Of a stretch of DNA of 64,000 bases, positions 43,641-53,215 are shown in pieces. This DNA is from Paenibacillus sp. PvR098 (lineage in GTDB: Bacteria; Bacillota; Bacilli; Paenibacillales; NBRC-103111), in assembly GCF_017833255.1 (NCBI RefSeq), contig NZ_JAFIBU010000001.1:1550001-1614000 (forward strand), written 5' to 3'. The notes under the pieces are model-generated. The model was given only the letters and a program-made list of their open reading frames with translations, was not told the origin of the DNA and ran no database searches. Position 1 is the first letter of the stretch. The number at the start of each line of letters is the position of its first letter. The position numbers and the translations under genes were made by a program.

Positions 43641-44054
43641 ACTCCGCCCTCCTCATATCGATTATTATACAACAGCATCGTTGCTAATCATATGCGTTTA
43701 TAGAATGTACGATCGTGGATCCTTTAACACAGCAAGATTCAATTTGGAATACAACAAGAGTAAATCCATCATTTTACTTGTATTTTGGGCTGAATCTATA
43801 GAACAACTCCTGCTGATCCCGTGTGTCACTAATTAATGTCAATTAATATATATCAATGATTTCAAATAAAATCAAACATTAAATAAATTGATTACATCTT
43901 CCATTATTTAAAATATGTTATTTTAGCTTGGTATAATATTACTATTTCGATATTGATTAATTTTACAAAATGTGGGTTTACCATTTACTACATGATTATT
44001 CCGCACCAAATGCGGAGGTTGTTATAATCACTGATGTCATGGGTTATTCCCTTT
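43641..44054. other. AT-rich intergenic region, no gene seen
   Basis: 414 bases between the kinase gene and the truncated binding-protein reading frame. Only a weak CCGCA/TGCGG hairpin near 44000-44018 is visible. It may hold decayed 3' sequence of the truncated gene, but I cannot see coding character. Confidence 0.4.
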
Positions 44055-45356
44055 CTATTCTATGTAACACATTGGTATACGGAACCGGTTCCATAGAAGT
44101 CCAAAAATAAACTCTCTTTTGAGAACTAGCAAGAGAACTTGCTGGATGTACGACAACCGTAATCGTTTCAAAGCACCAGTTGCCGTCACCGTTAAAAATA
44201 AGCCTGATTTCTCAGGCTTCACTTTAACTCCGTTTCCCGAGTTTCGATTCGTACCATCCCTCGTTTCCCTAATCCCGTCCTGATTGCGATCTTCAAATCC
44301 CAGGCTGTCCAATATGCCATTGGCCTTCTCCAAATGATAATCATACGCCCTGACATTGGGGTTATACCATGGTGATCCAGGTGGGATGACCCCTGCATTT
44401 CCAACCGCTCCATTACCGCCGAGCACTTTTTCGGCAATCGCAGCCCGGTCAAGAGCATAGGTTATCGCGTGCCGCAAATCTTTAAGACCCAATAGAGGAT
44501 GATCCAGATTAAATACCATACGGACGATACTTCCATGAGGATTGCTTTCCATGACTTGATAGCCTGCTTTTTTCAGCTCCTGAACATCTTTGTAATTGTT
44601 GGACAAGACGGCATCGATATCCTTATTTTTTAGCGATAATACCGTGTTGTTGGCAGTGATAAAGGAAATTTCCTCAACAACGGGCTTTCCTTTAAAATAG
44701 TCTGCATTAGCCGTGAATAGATGCTGCCCGGACTCTTGATTATAGCTCTTGAGAATATAAGGACCGGTTCCAACAGCAGCTCCTTCTCCGCGGAAGGATT
44801 TGGGGTCTTTAACGTTAGCCCAAATGTATTCAGGAATAATAGGGATCACTCCCATGACTTCTTCCACAAATGGTGAAAAAAGCTTATTTAGATGAAAGAC
44901 TACGGTCGTGTTATTTTTAACTTCGACATCGTCTATCATACTGGTATCTCCCCAAGCGAAACCATGCTGAGAAAGATATGCAAACGTAAATTTAACGTCA
45001 GAAGCTGTGAGTTCCTTCCCATCCTGCCATTTGACACCTTCTCTCAAATGAACGGTGTAAGTCCTTCCGTTATCGGAAGTCTCCCAACTCTGAGCCAACC
45101 ATGGAATAATACCCTGTTGATCCTTCCAGGTTAACGTATCATAAAGATAACTGACTCGAAGGTACCCAGCTGGTCCTCTGGAACTAAAGGCAAAGGGGGA
45201 TGGGAACCCGGCATCGCTCGTCCAGGCAAGTCTCAGCTTTTGGGGATCTCCATTCCGTTGAACTTCCTTATTCGATTCGGAATCCTGCTGAGAGTTACAT
45301 CCAACTAGTAAAACCGCAAAGAATACATAAAGCAGAAAATAAACGGCACGGTTCAT
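44055..45356 (-). pseudogene. 3'-truncated solute-binding lipoprotein (peptide/nickel ABC type)
   Basis: SBP_bac_5 family: lipobox Cys20 (LLVGC), YDTLTWKDQQGIIPWLAQSWETSDNGRTYTVHLREGVKWQDGKELTASDVKFT and VGTGPYILKSY are typical of DppA/NikA proteins. Homology runs to about residue 368 (NQDGIRETRDG); normal family length is 500-550. From about residue 380 the reading frame runs through a rho-independent terminator (44193-44219) and the last 60 residues look non-coding. The gene has therefore lost its C-terminal lobe, or the terminator was recruited after deletion. No permease or ATPase genes follow. ATG 45356 with AAGGAGAAGG; it is 65 bases downstream of the nitroreductase gene and probably under the same B12 riboswitch. 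Confidence 0.7.
44193..44219 (-). terminator. Terminator hairpin inside the truncated binding-protein frame
   Basis: AAGCCTGA-GAAA-TCAGGCTT followed by ATTTTT on the minus strand. Its GAAA tetraloop and perfect 8-bp stem are those of a genuine terminator, marking the functional end of the transcript. Confidence 0.8.
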
Positions 45357-45421
45357 GTTCCTTCTCCTTAATTTGGTACATGAAGTCTCGACTCGACAAA
45401 TTCTTCCGGACAAATACCAAC

Positions 45422-45979
45422 TTACAGCCATGTCGTTTTGTCTTGGAATGCCGTACGTTTCGTTTCCACACTGTCAGCAGAAGGATAGCCGACGAATACG
45501 GCCCCGACAATTTTCTTGTTCTCCGGGGAGCCGATCAGCTTGTACAATCGTTCGTCTCTGGAAAGACCTATGCCTCTTGTCCGCCATACTAGGCCCAGCC
45601 CCAGCTCCTGCGCAGTCAGCCACATGGAATGTATCGCGCAAGCAACGGCATATTCATTATCCTCGGAGGACGCTTCATCGCCCGGAATGACATCCGAGGT
45701 GGCTACAATGACAAGCGGCGTTGCTTCCAGCACCGCGATCGATTCCTTCACCAAATGCGGCTTCGTTGGAAACCGCTCCTCCAGAAAATCCCGGGCGATC
45801 TGTTCATATCGCGCCTTCGCTTCCCCGCGGATTACATAAAAATGCCACGGTTCACGCAAACGATCGTTGGGCGCCCAGGTGGCCGCTTCCAGCAGCGCGT
45901 TGATTTTCTCCGTTTCTACTTCTTTCGGCTCATAGCTTCTTACCGCTCTGCGGCTTCTTAATGCTTTCGTGATGGACAT
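45422..45979 (-). CDS. Nitroreductase-family FMN oxidoreductase
   Basis: 185 residues. SRRAVRSYEPKEVE (9-22) and WAPNDRLREPWHFYVIRG bind FMN; C-terminal GLGLVWRTRGIG and GYPSAD are usual. The gene follows a cobalamin riboswitch and terminator, so it is expressed when B12 is scarce. The nitroreductase family includes BluB (5,6-dimethylbenzimidazole synthase) but BluB-specific motifs are not apparent to me; a flavin reductase serving cobalt reduction or B12 salvage is a reasonable guess. ATG 45979 after AAAGGAGATATG. Confidence 0.82.
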   Translation of the reverse strand: MSITKALRSRRAVRSYEPKEVETEKINALLEAATWAPNDRLREPWHFYVIRGEAKARYEQIARDFLEERFPTKPHLVKESIAVLEATPLVIVATSDVIPGDEASSEDNEYAVACAIHSMWLTAQELGLGLVWRTRGIGLSRDERLYKLIGSPENKKIVGAVFVGYPSADSVETKRTAFQDKTTWL

Positions 45980-46002
45980 TGTTCATATCTCCTTTTGATA
46001 GA

Positions 46003-46044
46003 AAATAAAAAAAGCATTTCCAACATTGAGAATGTTAGAAATGC
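46003..46044 (-). terminator. Expression-platform terminator of the cobalamin riboswitch
   Basis: 14-bp stem with one mismatch (GCATTTCTAACATT / AATGTTGGAAATGC, loop CTC) followed by a run of seven T on the minus strand. It lies between the aptamer and the nitroreductase start, as expected for B12-dependent attenuation. Confidence 0.85.
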
Positions 46045-46154
46045 CTGGATATAACTCTAATAAGGCAGGCGCTTTCCAAAGAAACTGAACCACCTACATA
46101 AAAAGAACATCCGATCTCTAACACTCCCTAATTCCGCGTAGGGCTGCAGTGTTG

Positions 46155-46335
46155 TTAAAATAGGCAGGTCTCCTGACTAAGGATATATCTTTCAGACCTT
46201 CCCGGGCTATATTCCAGTGGTTGTTCTGAAAGGATCAGCTTGAGTTGCTGAAATCCATATACAGTGGCGGGACCGTGTCGGAATGAAACCGAACTTCCCT
46301 TTTAAGTGATAGAAGCGTTCTTCTCACACCTATTT
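46155..46335 (-). promoter_or_regulatory. Cobalamin (B12) riboswitch aptamer
   Basis: Read on the minus strand the region has the conserved blocks AATAGGTG (start), GGGAA-GTTCGG, CCGACACGGTCCCGCCACTG (the B12-box core), GCCCGGGAAGGTCTGA and the closing GTCAGGAGACCTGCCTATTTT. These are the diagnostic elements of the AdoCbl-type riboswitch in the right order and spacing. It controls the nitroreductase and the truncated binding-protein genes downstream. The 46336-46630 stretch upstream holds only its promoter region and nothing else I recognise. Confidence 0.93.
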
Positions 46336-46630
46336 TCTATTGATATGAAGTTGAGTTGTATCCAACCTACCCTTTTTACTGAATACTTCCTTTAGCTTAG
46401 TTGCGAAACTTGCAATTGTCAACGCATATAAAGACAATTACCCAAATACTACCATCCGTCCTTGATCAAACCGGATATTTCTTAAATTTCCACATTGAAA
46501 TCTCGATCCGCCATAACTTGAACAACAAAATCTATTAACTGAGAATCTCTGCATATCATAAACCGCCGCGGTGTGCTGCTTCATAAATTCATGCGTTCCT
46601 CGGGTTCAAGACCAGCTGCCAAAACATCGA

Positions 46631-47635
46631 TTATTCCGCCGTATCGACATCAATGATATCTAATACAAAGATAAAGATAGGAATTCCCACGATCAAGCCC
46701 CATATGCCCAGGTAATGCTCTGAGAAAATGAGAATAACAAACGTATAGAACATAGGAAGATTCACTTTAGAAGACATCAGTTTCGGATTTAAGAAATAAC
46801 CCTCCAGGAAGTGAAGCACAGCGATTATGGATAGCACATAGATCACCATCAGATGTCCGCCTATTGTATACCCGATGATACATAAAGGAATTAATGAAAT
46901 TAAAAAACCCACTACGGGAACTAAACTAAGCAGGAAAATCATAATGGTTAGAGCAAACAGGTAAGGAAAGCCTAGAATCCATAGTCCGATAATCGTAAAT
47001 ACAGTATTGCATAGAGCAATAAGCATTTGAGCTTCAATGACTTTCCCGAAAGACAGAATGAATTTCTTACCAAAATACTCGAACTCTTCATAAAGCCAAG
47101 AAAGCTTGCTTCTTTTTAACCTGGAAGTAAATGCAATAATTCTATTTTTCTCAAGAATAAAGACAAAGCTCAGAACGATCGCCAAAACGAATGTTGTTCC
47201 CCAATTACTTATTCTAAGAATGTATTCAAAGCCTTGTTTTACGTAAGATTGCAAATTCAAGTCTTTCAAGGTTCTGTACACATATTGGGATAGTTCATCT
47301 TGGGGGACTGGCATATTCGTTAATCCGACCAGAATATCTTTTAATTGTTTGATTTGCACATAGACCTTCGGCAAGTAATTAATGATTGCGATAACGAATA
47401 TGGTAACCATAATCAGATATAACAATATAATGATGACCTTACTATTGACAATCACGTATTTACTTAATTTTCTCGTTAGAACTTGCTGAAGACTGTTCAT
47501 GATGTAGATTAATAAAAAGGTTAACAGAATCAAGTTCAGCATGTCCCTTATACTAAATAGCAAAATACATATAACGATAATGATGAAGAATCGTCTTACC
47601 GTTAAATTTAAAAAGAATCGCCTAATATTCTCCAC
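46631..47635 (-). CDS. AI-2E family (PF01594) membrane transporter
   Basis: About 334 residues, seven to eight membrane helices, large central soluble loop (KVYVQIKQLKDILVGL... to ...YEEFEYFGKKFI) and C-terminal SLVPVVGFLISLIPLC with a FLEGYFLNPKLMSSKVNLP motif, all typical of the YdiK/TqsA superfamily, which exports small molecules or ions. The family name does not prove autoinducer transport. Start placed at GTG 47635 with GGAG 8 bases upstream; TTG 47665 is an alternative that would add 10 hydrophilic residues. Monocistronic. Confidence 0.82.
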   Translation of the reverse strand: MENIRRFFLNLTVRRFFIIIVICILLFSIRDMLNLILLTFLLIYIMNSLQQVLTRKLSKYVIVNSKVIIILLYLIMVTIFVIAIINYLPKVYVQIKQLKDILVGLTNMPVPQDELSQYVYRTLKDLNLQSYVKQGFEYILRISNWGTTFVLAIVLSFVFILEKNRIIAFTSRLKRSKLSWLYEEFEYFGKKFILSFGKVIEAQMLIALCNTVFTIIGLWILGFPYLFALTIMIFLLSLVPVVGFLISLIPLCIIGYTIGGHLMVIYVLSIIAVLHFLEGYFLNPKLMSSKVNLPMFYTFVILIFSEHYLGIWGLIVGIPIFIFVLDIIDVDTAE

Positions 47636-48607
47636 CCATTCATCTCCATTCAAGTCACCCGCCAATTTTCTCTCTACTCTAGTCTACAAGATGAAAATTG
47701 GTTAGCGCAATGATAAATACGCAAGCAGGCATCTAGAATTATAAAAATTCTTAATTTGTAATAAAAATAAGCCGAATTTTCATTTTTGATGAAGTTTCTA
47801 CCTAGCGAGTTATAGGACAATTTACCCTCCACATAAAAGTAAGTAAAAATGTAGGGGGCTTAGCGGGTTCAAATGATTCGGTCCAATCTAGCCTCCTTGT
47901 CAGCAGGAACGGCCAGCCTTACCTTCACTTTCATGTTATGTATGTCGTTATTGGGAAGAACCGATCGTAGACCAGGCATTGAATTATGGTGTATGGAATT
48001 TTGAACTGCCCTGACGGCTGCCTTTGTCACGTTTTGCCCATGTAGACGAAAATATTTTTACACTTACACATGTGATATTCCAGAATTAATTAGAAAATGG
48101 AGCCCGCAAACCCGCGTGGCTCCATTTTTGTTGTTACGCATAAATATGCAAAGACTTTCAGCAACCTAACAGTTTTTTTTCGCTGTATCCTACTCATTTT
48201 TGCTCCCCTTTTCTGAGAGAACCAAAAATAAAAAAGCCGCGCAGCGCGCGATATATGTTCTTGTCCCTCGACAAGTCCATTCTTCAATAGTAAAGCAATT
48301 CATCCCAATCATTTTCAACATAAACTTTCAGTTGAATCAACAGCTAACTTTAAGAGGAATCTTCCATTGGCCCAACAGGAAACTTCATTCTAAATCCAAA
48401 CGCTATCCGCGTGTAACCGCAGCCGAGTTGACTCCTAGTGGACGCCGATCTACAGAGTCAAGGGACACACTTGTCTCGCTGGTATCTTCATTAGTTTATG
48501 AGTTGTATAACACGCCACATCCTAGTAAACCACTCTAATGTTTTATAATTATAGATTAGGTGTAACTATATTACGTAAAGAATAATCGTAGAGAGGATGA
48601 GAAGTTA
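47636..48607. other. Long intergenic region without a convincing gene
   Basis: About 970 bases. It contains a bidirectional terminator (48094-48130) and a GC-rich CGCGC/GCGCG hairpin at 48238-48251 followed by T on the minus strand. Open frames here lack ribosome binding sites and family resemblance. Decayed sequence is likely. Confidence 0.45.
48094..48130. terminator. Bidirectional terminator hairpin
   Basis: Perfect 11-bp stem AAAATGGAGCC / GGCTCCATTTT, A-run before and T-run after. No gene clearly ends here, so it may be the relic of a lost gene or end of an unseen small RNA. Confidence 0.65.
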
Positions 48608-49510
48608 ATGTTCAAACGCATGGAGGAAATAGCGATTGAGATTCCTGAGGTTGAGAAGCCGGATCCAAATGCTGCTGCTGCCGTACAAGAACTGTTAGGC
48701 GGGAAGTTCGGAGAAATGTCGACGTTGAACAATTATCTGTATCAATCCTTTAATTTCCGTTCAAAGAAAAAACTTAAGCCTTTCTACGATTTGGTAATGA
48801 GCATAACGGCTGAAGAACTTGGCCATGTCGAGTTGGTATCGCATGCTATCAACAATTGTCTGAGAGGTTCAACAGAAACTAAAAAACCGGATGCTACTCC
48901 GCTCGATTCCGTTAAAGATGCGCGCTTGTCTTATCACTTCTTGGCTGGGGCTCAGGGAGCTATGCCGTTCGACTCCATGGGTAATCCATGGACTGGAGCC
49001 AATGTGTTTAACAGTGGTAACTTGGTGGAAGATTTGCTTCATAACTTCTTCCTGGAATGTGGAGCCAGGACTCATAAAATGAAAGTATACGAAATGACGG
49101 ATCATCCGGCTGCACGCGAAGTTGTAGGCTTCCTCCTTGTGCGGGGCGGGGTTCACGTTGTTGCCTATGCTAAGGCATTAGAAATCGCAACAGGAGTAAA
49201 TGTAACAAAATTAGTACCGATTCCATCTTTAAGCAACAAGTCATTTAACGAAGCCAGGAAATATGAGGAAAAAGGTGTGCACACGAAGCTATATACGTGG
49301 AGTGATAGCGACTTTAACGCGATCGATCAGATCTGGAAAGGTACGCATCCTGAGGATGACCTTCCACTTGAAGTAATTCAAGGCGCGCCAAAAGGCGTAC
49401 CGATTCCTGAAGCCCCTGCCCTCGAAGAGGAATTCGCACCTGGAATCTCCACTGAGGACTTTAAGGCAATCGCAAAACGACTCAAAATGGCTGGTAATAT
49501 TACTGAATAA
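48608..49510 (+). CDS. Manganese catalase
   Basis: 300 residues; di-manganese catalase degrading hydrogen peroxide. Ligands are Glu36 (KFGEMST), Glu70 and His73 (EELGHVEL), a second Glu in FFLECGARTHKM and His in RGGVHVVAYAKALE, the normal set. The C-terminal GAPKGVPIPEAPALEEEFAPG tail is usual for the family. ATG 48608 with GAGAGGATGAG upstream, monocistronic, followed by a terminator. In other Bacillota such genes are sporulation or stress controlled; no such signal is visible here. Confidence 0.93.
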   Translation: MFKRMEEIAIEIPEVEKPDPNAAAAVQELLGGKFGEMSTLNNYLYQSFNFRSKKKLKPFYDLVMSITAEELGHVELVSHAINNCLRGSTETKKPDATPLDSVKDARLSYHFLAGAQGAMPFDSMGNPWTGANVFNSGNLVEDLLHNFFLECGARTHKMKVYEMTDHPAAREVVGFLLVRGGVHVVAYAKALEIATGVNVTKLVPIPSLSNKSFNEARKYEEKGVHTKLYTWSDSDFNAIDQIWKGTHPEDDLPLEVIQGAPKGVPIPEAPALEEEFAPGISTEDFKAIAKRLKMAGNITE

Positions 49511-49550
49511 CTTTTGGCGGCCCTCAAAAACTGTTGATAAAGTTACCAAG

Positions 49551-49586
49551 AGATGACCCCTGAATTCATAAGGGGTCATCTTATTT
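49551..49586 (+). terminator. Rho-independent terminator after manganese catalase
   Basis: AGATGACCCC / GGGGTCATCT stem (10 bp) with an 11-base loop, then TATTT. May also serve the convergent hydrolase gene. Confidence 0.8.
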
Positions 49587-49755
49587 AATATATCCACTGT
49601 AAACGATGAGCGTAATCAAAGGTATACTTGTTTTATTATATTATCTCAATTAAATTTTCATTATCTTCACTTTTTCACTAGATTCGCTCTAATTCCAGCC
49701 TTACCACTAATATCTGCTTCAACTTTCCTCTTGAATTGGAATGATAACATAGACG

Positions 49756-50538
49756 TTAGCCAATAAATTGTGTCAATAGCTGGTTAAACTTTTCACGTTC
49801 TTCCCAGAAAGGGCCATGACCGCTATATTGAAACGGGACAAGCAGTGAATTTCTTATTTTTTGATTTAGTTCCTGAGCTTGTTCAAATGGAATCACTTTG
49901 TCATGAATGCCGTGAATTATTAAAGTAGGGACAAATATTTTTTGCAGATCAGCGTACATCTTTTCATCTCTTAGTAAAACTATGATTGCCGCGGTTGACC
50001 AACCTGCCGCCTGTAATCCCAATTGAAAAAACCAGTCCCCAAATGGGCCGGTTATATACTGAAAGAAAAAGATGTCTGTTATTCCCCGCAGCATCTTAGG
50101 ACGGTCATTTAACGTTTCAGTAAGAAGTTTATTAGCTGTTTCTGTTGTAAAGCCTATAGGAGCTGCAGCGTCTATAAGGACAAGTTTGGATACTCCGTAC
50201 CCATTGTATCGCGCCATATAACGAATCGCGATCGCTCCACCCGTGGAGTGACCCGCGAGAGTGAAGTCGTCTAATTGAAGTGCACCAACTACAGTGCGGA
50301 TATCATCTGCCAATCGGTCATAATTGTAGCCACTCATTGGTTTATTTGATTTACCGAACCCCCTCCAGTCTATTCCTATACAGCGGTATCCCATTGCGGG
50401 AAGAACATCAAACTGATATTCAAACTGTTCATGGCTTAACGGCCACCCATGTATAAACACTATGGTCTTGCTTCCCCCAGGGTTTATATCTTCTACATAT
50501 ATACTTACGCCTGGTTCTACACTAACAAAGTATCCCAC
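49756..50538 (-). CDS. Alpha/beta hydrolase (non-haem peroxidase/esterase type)
   Basis: 260 residues. HGWPLSHEQFEYQ (30-42), nucleophile Ser98 in AGHSTGG, Asp in IHGIHDKVIPF and His in YSGHGPFWEE make a complete triad. HGWP and WRGFGKS motifs place it near cofactor-free haloperoxidase and AB-hydrolase-1 esterases. Start is GTG 50538 with CGGAGGAA upstream. Monocistronic; physiological substrate unknown. Confidence 0.82.
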   Translation of the reverse strand: MGYFVSVEPGVSIYVEDINPGGSKTIVFIHGWPLSHEQFEYQFDVLPAMGYRCIGIDWRGFGKSNKPMSGYNYDRLADDIRTVVGALQLDDFTLAGHSTGGAIAIRYMARYNGYGVSKLVLIDAAAPIGFTTETANKLLTETLNDRPKMLRGITDIFFFQYITGPFGDWFFQLGLQAAGWSTAAIIVLLRDEKMYADLQKIFVPTLIIHGIHDKVIPFEQAQELNQKIRNSLLVPFQYSGHGPFWEEREKFNQLLTQFIG

Positions 50539-50827
50539 GCCGATTCCTCCGTATAATTAAAGTGGCACATCACCATTAAGATACTCAACTAGGCAAACAT
50601 AGGTGAATGCCTATTCCTTGTTTGTACGCGATATCGGCGGAATTGGACGGTGTTTGCTGTACTTTTCTGCCCTTTCGTAGCTTAATACCCTCCGCCAGTC
50701 TAATGTAGTGTAGCGTTTAGAAAAATGTAAATGAGCCCATCACCGTAATTTGGAAGCTTCTTATTTCCAATTTCACATGGCAATGGGCTATTTATGTTCA
50801 GTGTAAAACAGTGTAAGATGCTGTCGT

Positions 50828-52313
50828 TTATAAGACATCGTCATCTGCTAACTCATCCGCTTGGCGTTCGTAATCTTCTAAATTAGCTGGGAGCTTTAAT
50901 CTAACTTTATCACCGTCAAGGATTACTCCCATTTTGCTTGCGTGTTTGAAAGGATCATCCGGTTCATTGTTTTTAAGGCATGAGTATAAAACTTGGGCAA
51001 TCTTACCGCATACATGCCCTATTGCTTTTCTCTTCGCCATTCCTCGATCAACTAATCGCATATAGTAAACACGAAAACTATTTTCACTTATTTTTGGAGA
51101 TATTAGTAGCAAAGTCATTAAGAATAGAACTCTGCGAGTATCTCGAACACCCTCGTATGTCTGCCTACTCTTAAAAACGGATATGCCCGAGATTTTATTC
51201 TCCGCAGCTACACCAAGGTACTTTTTAAGCTCTAAATATGTTGAGAAACGTTCAATATCACCAATAGCACCGATAAATGTACAGGCCATAGATTCACTCA
51301 TGATAGGGAAGGACATAAGTATCTTTGTATAAGGATGAGGGTAATATCCTTTTTCTTTATCACCATAAAGCAGGGAAGCTATCTGTTTATCCATGCTTTT
51401 TATCGCTTCATCTATACGAAAAGCTTCTTCAATTAGCCACGTTTGCCGTTCAGCTAGGTGTGGAATATTCAAGGCTAATGTGTTGGGTAACAGTTCTGCC
51501 AAGGTCATAGAGGCTTTTGTAGCTATAGTCTTTGCACCAATTGTTATTAGAGTTTGCCTAAGTTCATCCTGAGTTACCTTGGCCATTTCTTGCGCTGTAG
51601 GATACTTCAGAGCTAATTTGAGGACACTTAACGCACCTGTTTTTTTAAAAAGCTCGTTTAAGTTCAGGATTGGTTACAGAAAATAATTGCTGGACTTGAT
51701 TCTTACGTCTCGTTAATTGAGTAGTAAGTAACCAGCGATCCCTAGTTAATGTGCGATATAAAACTTGCTCTGCACTTGCAGGACGAACTATTCGCACCGA
51801 ACGCATATCAGGATGAAGGGTTTTGTGCCATCCCATATATGCCATAATTCTAGCATCAATTTCATCGGATTTTTCATTAAGTCCTAGCTGGCGTTCGCGA
51901 AAATCCTTTACAGCTTTATTTTCAACCTGATATATAGAATAGCCTCGATCTAATAGAACTCTAACAACTAAATATGAATAATGCCCACCAGTTGGTTCCA
52001 GTAATATAAAGAAATCCTGGGGTTTATACCCGAATTGTGCTTGAATATCTTCTAAAGCATGGATAAACTTTGTAATCCCTTGGCTATCCGAGTTAAACTT
52101 CATTGTTTTACTGCGTTTCCATTCCTTCTCACTGCGGAACTTTTCAAATGGAATGCAAGCAGCAACATGGAAATCCGAACCAATATCTATTCCAACATAG
52201 AAGGGATAAAAAGCTCTTGAGTTGTCTTGGTCTTCAATAATGCTCGTATCCGTAAGCATAAAATTATTCAACTTATGATCACCCATTCGAAACATTTGCA
52301 CCAGATTAACCAA
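50828..52313 (-). mobile_element. IS110-family transposase, frameshifted (two pieces)
   Basis: The N-terminal piece (51645-52313, 222 residues) has the DEDD RuvC-like domain: YVGIDIGSDFHVAA, EPTGGHYSYLV and KSDEIDARIMA. The C-terminal piece (50828-51586, 252 residues) has the Transposase_20 domain with ESMACTFIGAIGDIERFSTYLELKKYLG, but the catalytic Ser region reads KISGISVFKSRQTYEG. The frames join at about 51640-51660 by a one-base difference near TTTTTAAAAAAAC, the expected bridging sequence (ELFKKTGALS) being present in the other frame. IS110 enzymes are normally one polypeptide, so this copy is probably inactive unless ribosomal slippage occurs. Termini cannot be fixed, as IS110 elements lack clear inverted repeats. 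Confidence 0.8.
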
Positions 52314-52497
52314 GTTTTCTTAAGAGCTCCGCAATGGGCCCAATGTAGCATGTCAGGTTTTAGATTCGGTGCATTACCCATAATAAACTGAGAGGTCGAG
52401 AATCCGCCTCAATAACTTTAAAGGGCTTCTATTAAGTTCTTTCGACATAAGGAAACAATTTCCTGCTCCCTCTGTTAAGTTCTTTGTTTTTCTATGC

Positions 52498-52523
52498 AAA
52501 AAAACCTGTCATTTCGACAGGTT
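52498..52523 (-). terminator. Terminator upstream of the IS110 gene
   Basis: AACCTGTC / GACAGGTT stem, on the minus strand followed by TTTTTTTG. It would end a short non-coding transcript coming from 52760 or so, before the transposase gene. Confidence 0.7.
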
Positions 52524-52760
52524 GAATAATCATCAAATGTGCAGCGCCAAAAACATGGAGCGCCTCATTTCTGTTAAAGAAGTCCAGGAGGTGCCGGCTC
52601 CAAACCTATTCTGGGCGGTTGTTCCCTGAGAGGTCACTGCACAATTATATATACGCCTATTAGGGGGCTAATTCCTTCTAAATACCGTACCAGTTACCAC
52701 AAATTCTTTATAGAAGTCTTTCTAAGCTCCACATTAGACTCAGAGGTTAACTGGTACTAA
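52524..52760 (-). ncRNA. Candidate structured RNA upstream of the IS110 terminator
   Basis: On the minus strand: GTACCAGTTAACC (52757-52745) pairs with GGTAACTGGTAC (52698-52687), then GGAGCC...GGCGCTCC forms a second arm, and a rho-independent terminator follows at 52498-52523. No open frame, T-box motif or RNase P/tmRNA signature was seen. It could be a free regulatory RNA, or part of the IS110 left end, where bridge RNAs are encoded in the IS110 group. Identity is unresolved. Confidence 0.3.
52687..52757. repeat. Inverted repeat with 12-bp arms
   Basis: GTACCAGTTACC (52687-52698) and GGTTAACTGGTAC (52745-52757), matching except for one extra T, with a 46-base loop rich in AGTCTT/AGACT half-repeats. 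Confidence 0.5.
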
Positions 52761-52854
52761 TGTATTTTAGCATGTTGCTCAAAAGTGGTAAAAGCCAATT
52801 TATTGAACTAACGTTCCCGTTAGTTTAGTCTCTACCATCGATTTTTAAATTGAA

Positions 52855-53076
52855 TTACAGCTTCCCCTGCTTTATCCAAGACCAAATTCGGTAAGAGCCA
52901 AGTAGTGCAATTAATAGCAATAAAATAAGGGTAACAAGCCATATTCCAAGTCGGTTGATATCGGTTAGCCCTTCTGCATTTGCAAACACAAACACAGAGA
53001 GACCCAAGAAAAAAATGTACATTAATACATTCGGAATAATCCAAGCAATTCTTAGTCCCATATTTGGTTTATTCAT
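52855..53076 (-). CDS. Small two-helix membrane protein (DUF3923-like), function unknown
   Basis: 73 residues with two strongly hydrophobic segments (about 9-33 and 43-63) and a basic C-terminus (WSWIKQGKL). ATG 53076 preceded by GAGGAGGCGGGG, a strong site. Length and layout fit DUF3923 proteins; I cannot confirm it. Flanked on both sides by copies or half-copies of the dispersed repeat. Function unknown. Confidence 0.65.
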   Translation of the reverse strand: MNKPNMGLRIAWIIPNVLMYIFFLGLSVFVFANAEGLTDINRLGIWLVTLILLLLIALLGSYRIWSWIKQGKL

Positions 53077-53134
53077 GCCCCGCCTCCTCGGTTGGTTGCT
53101 GATTAATTATACGTTTCCAAGGATTGTAAGTTCC

Positions 53135-53215
53135 GCTAATCTGCCCGATAGTTGAGCAGGCTGCCGATTATGCTGGTAGCCTGCTGTCATGGTGCTATCG
53201 TTCTCCGTTACTTCA
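53135..53215. repeat. Dispersed hairpin repeat, copy 1
   Basis: Opens with CTGCCCGATAGTTGAGC, contains an AGCAGGCT / AGCCTGCT hairpin (53156-53190 region) and closes with GCTATCGTTCTCCGTTACTT. The outer motifs are the same as in copy 2 while the hairpin arms differ in sequence. A half-copy with CCCGTTAGTTTAG is at 52800-52828. Confidence 0.6.

Noticed and set aside
44219-44458. 79-codon frame inside the truncated binding-protein gene
   Set aside because: The main frame there carries recognisable SBP_bac_5 sequence; this one does not.
48090-48287. 65-codon minus frame between the AI-2E gene and manganese catalase
   Set aside because: It runs through a perfect terminator hairpin and has no family resemblance.
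51600-51660. Programmed ribosomal frameshift joining the two IS110 pieces
   Set aside because: The A-rich run follows the first stop codon and the zero-frame codons do not fit an X-XXY-YYZ slippery heptamer; the required shift is +1. A plain mutation is simpler, though a shift is not excluded.
52524-52760. Identification of the structured segment as 6S RNA, T-box, RNase P or tmRNA
   Set aside because: None of the conserved motifs of these RNAs could be found, so I left it as an unassigned candidate.
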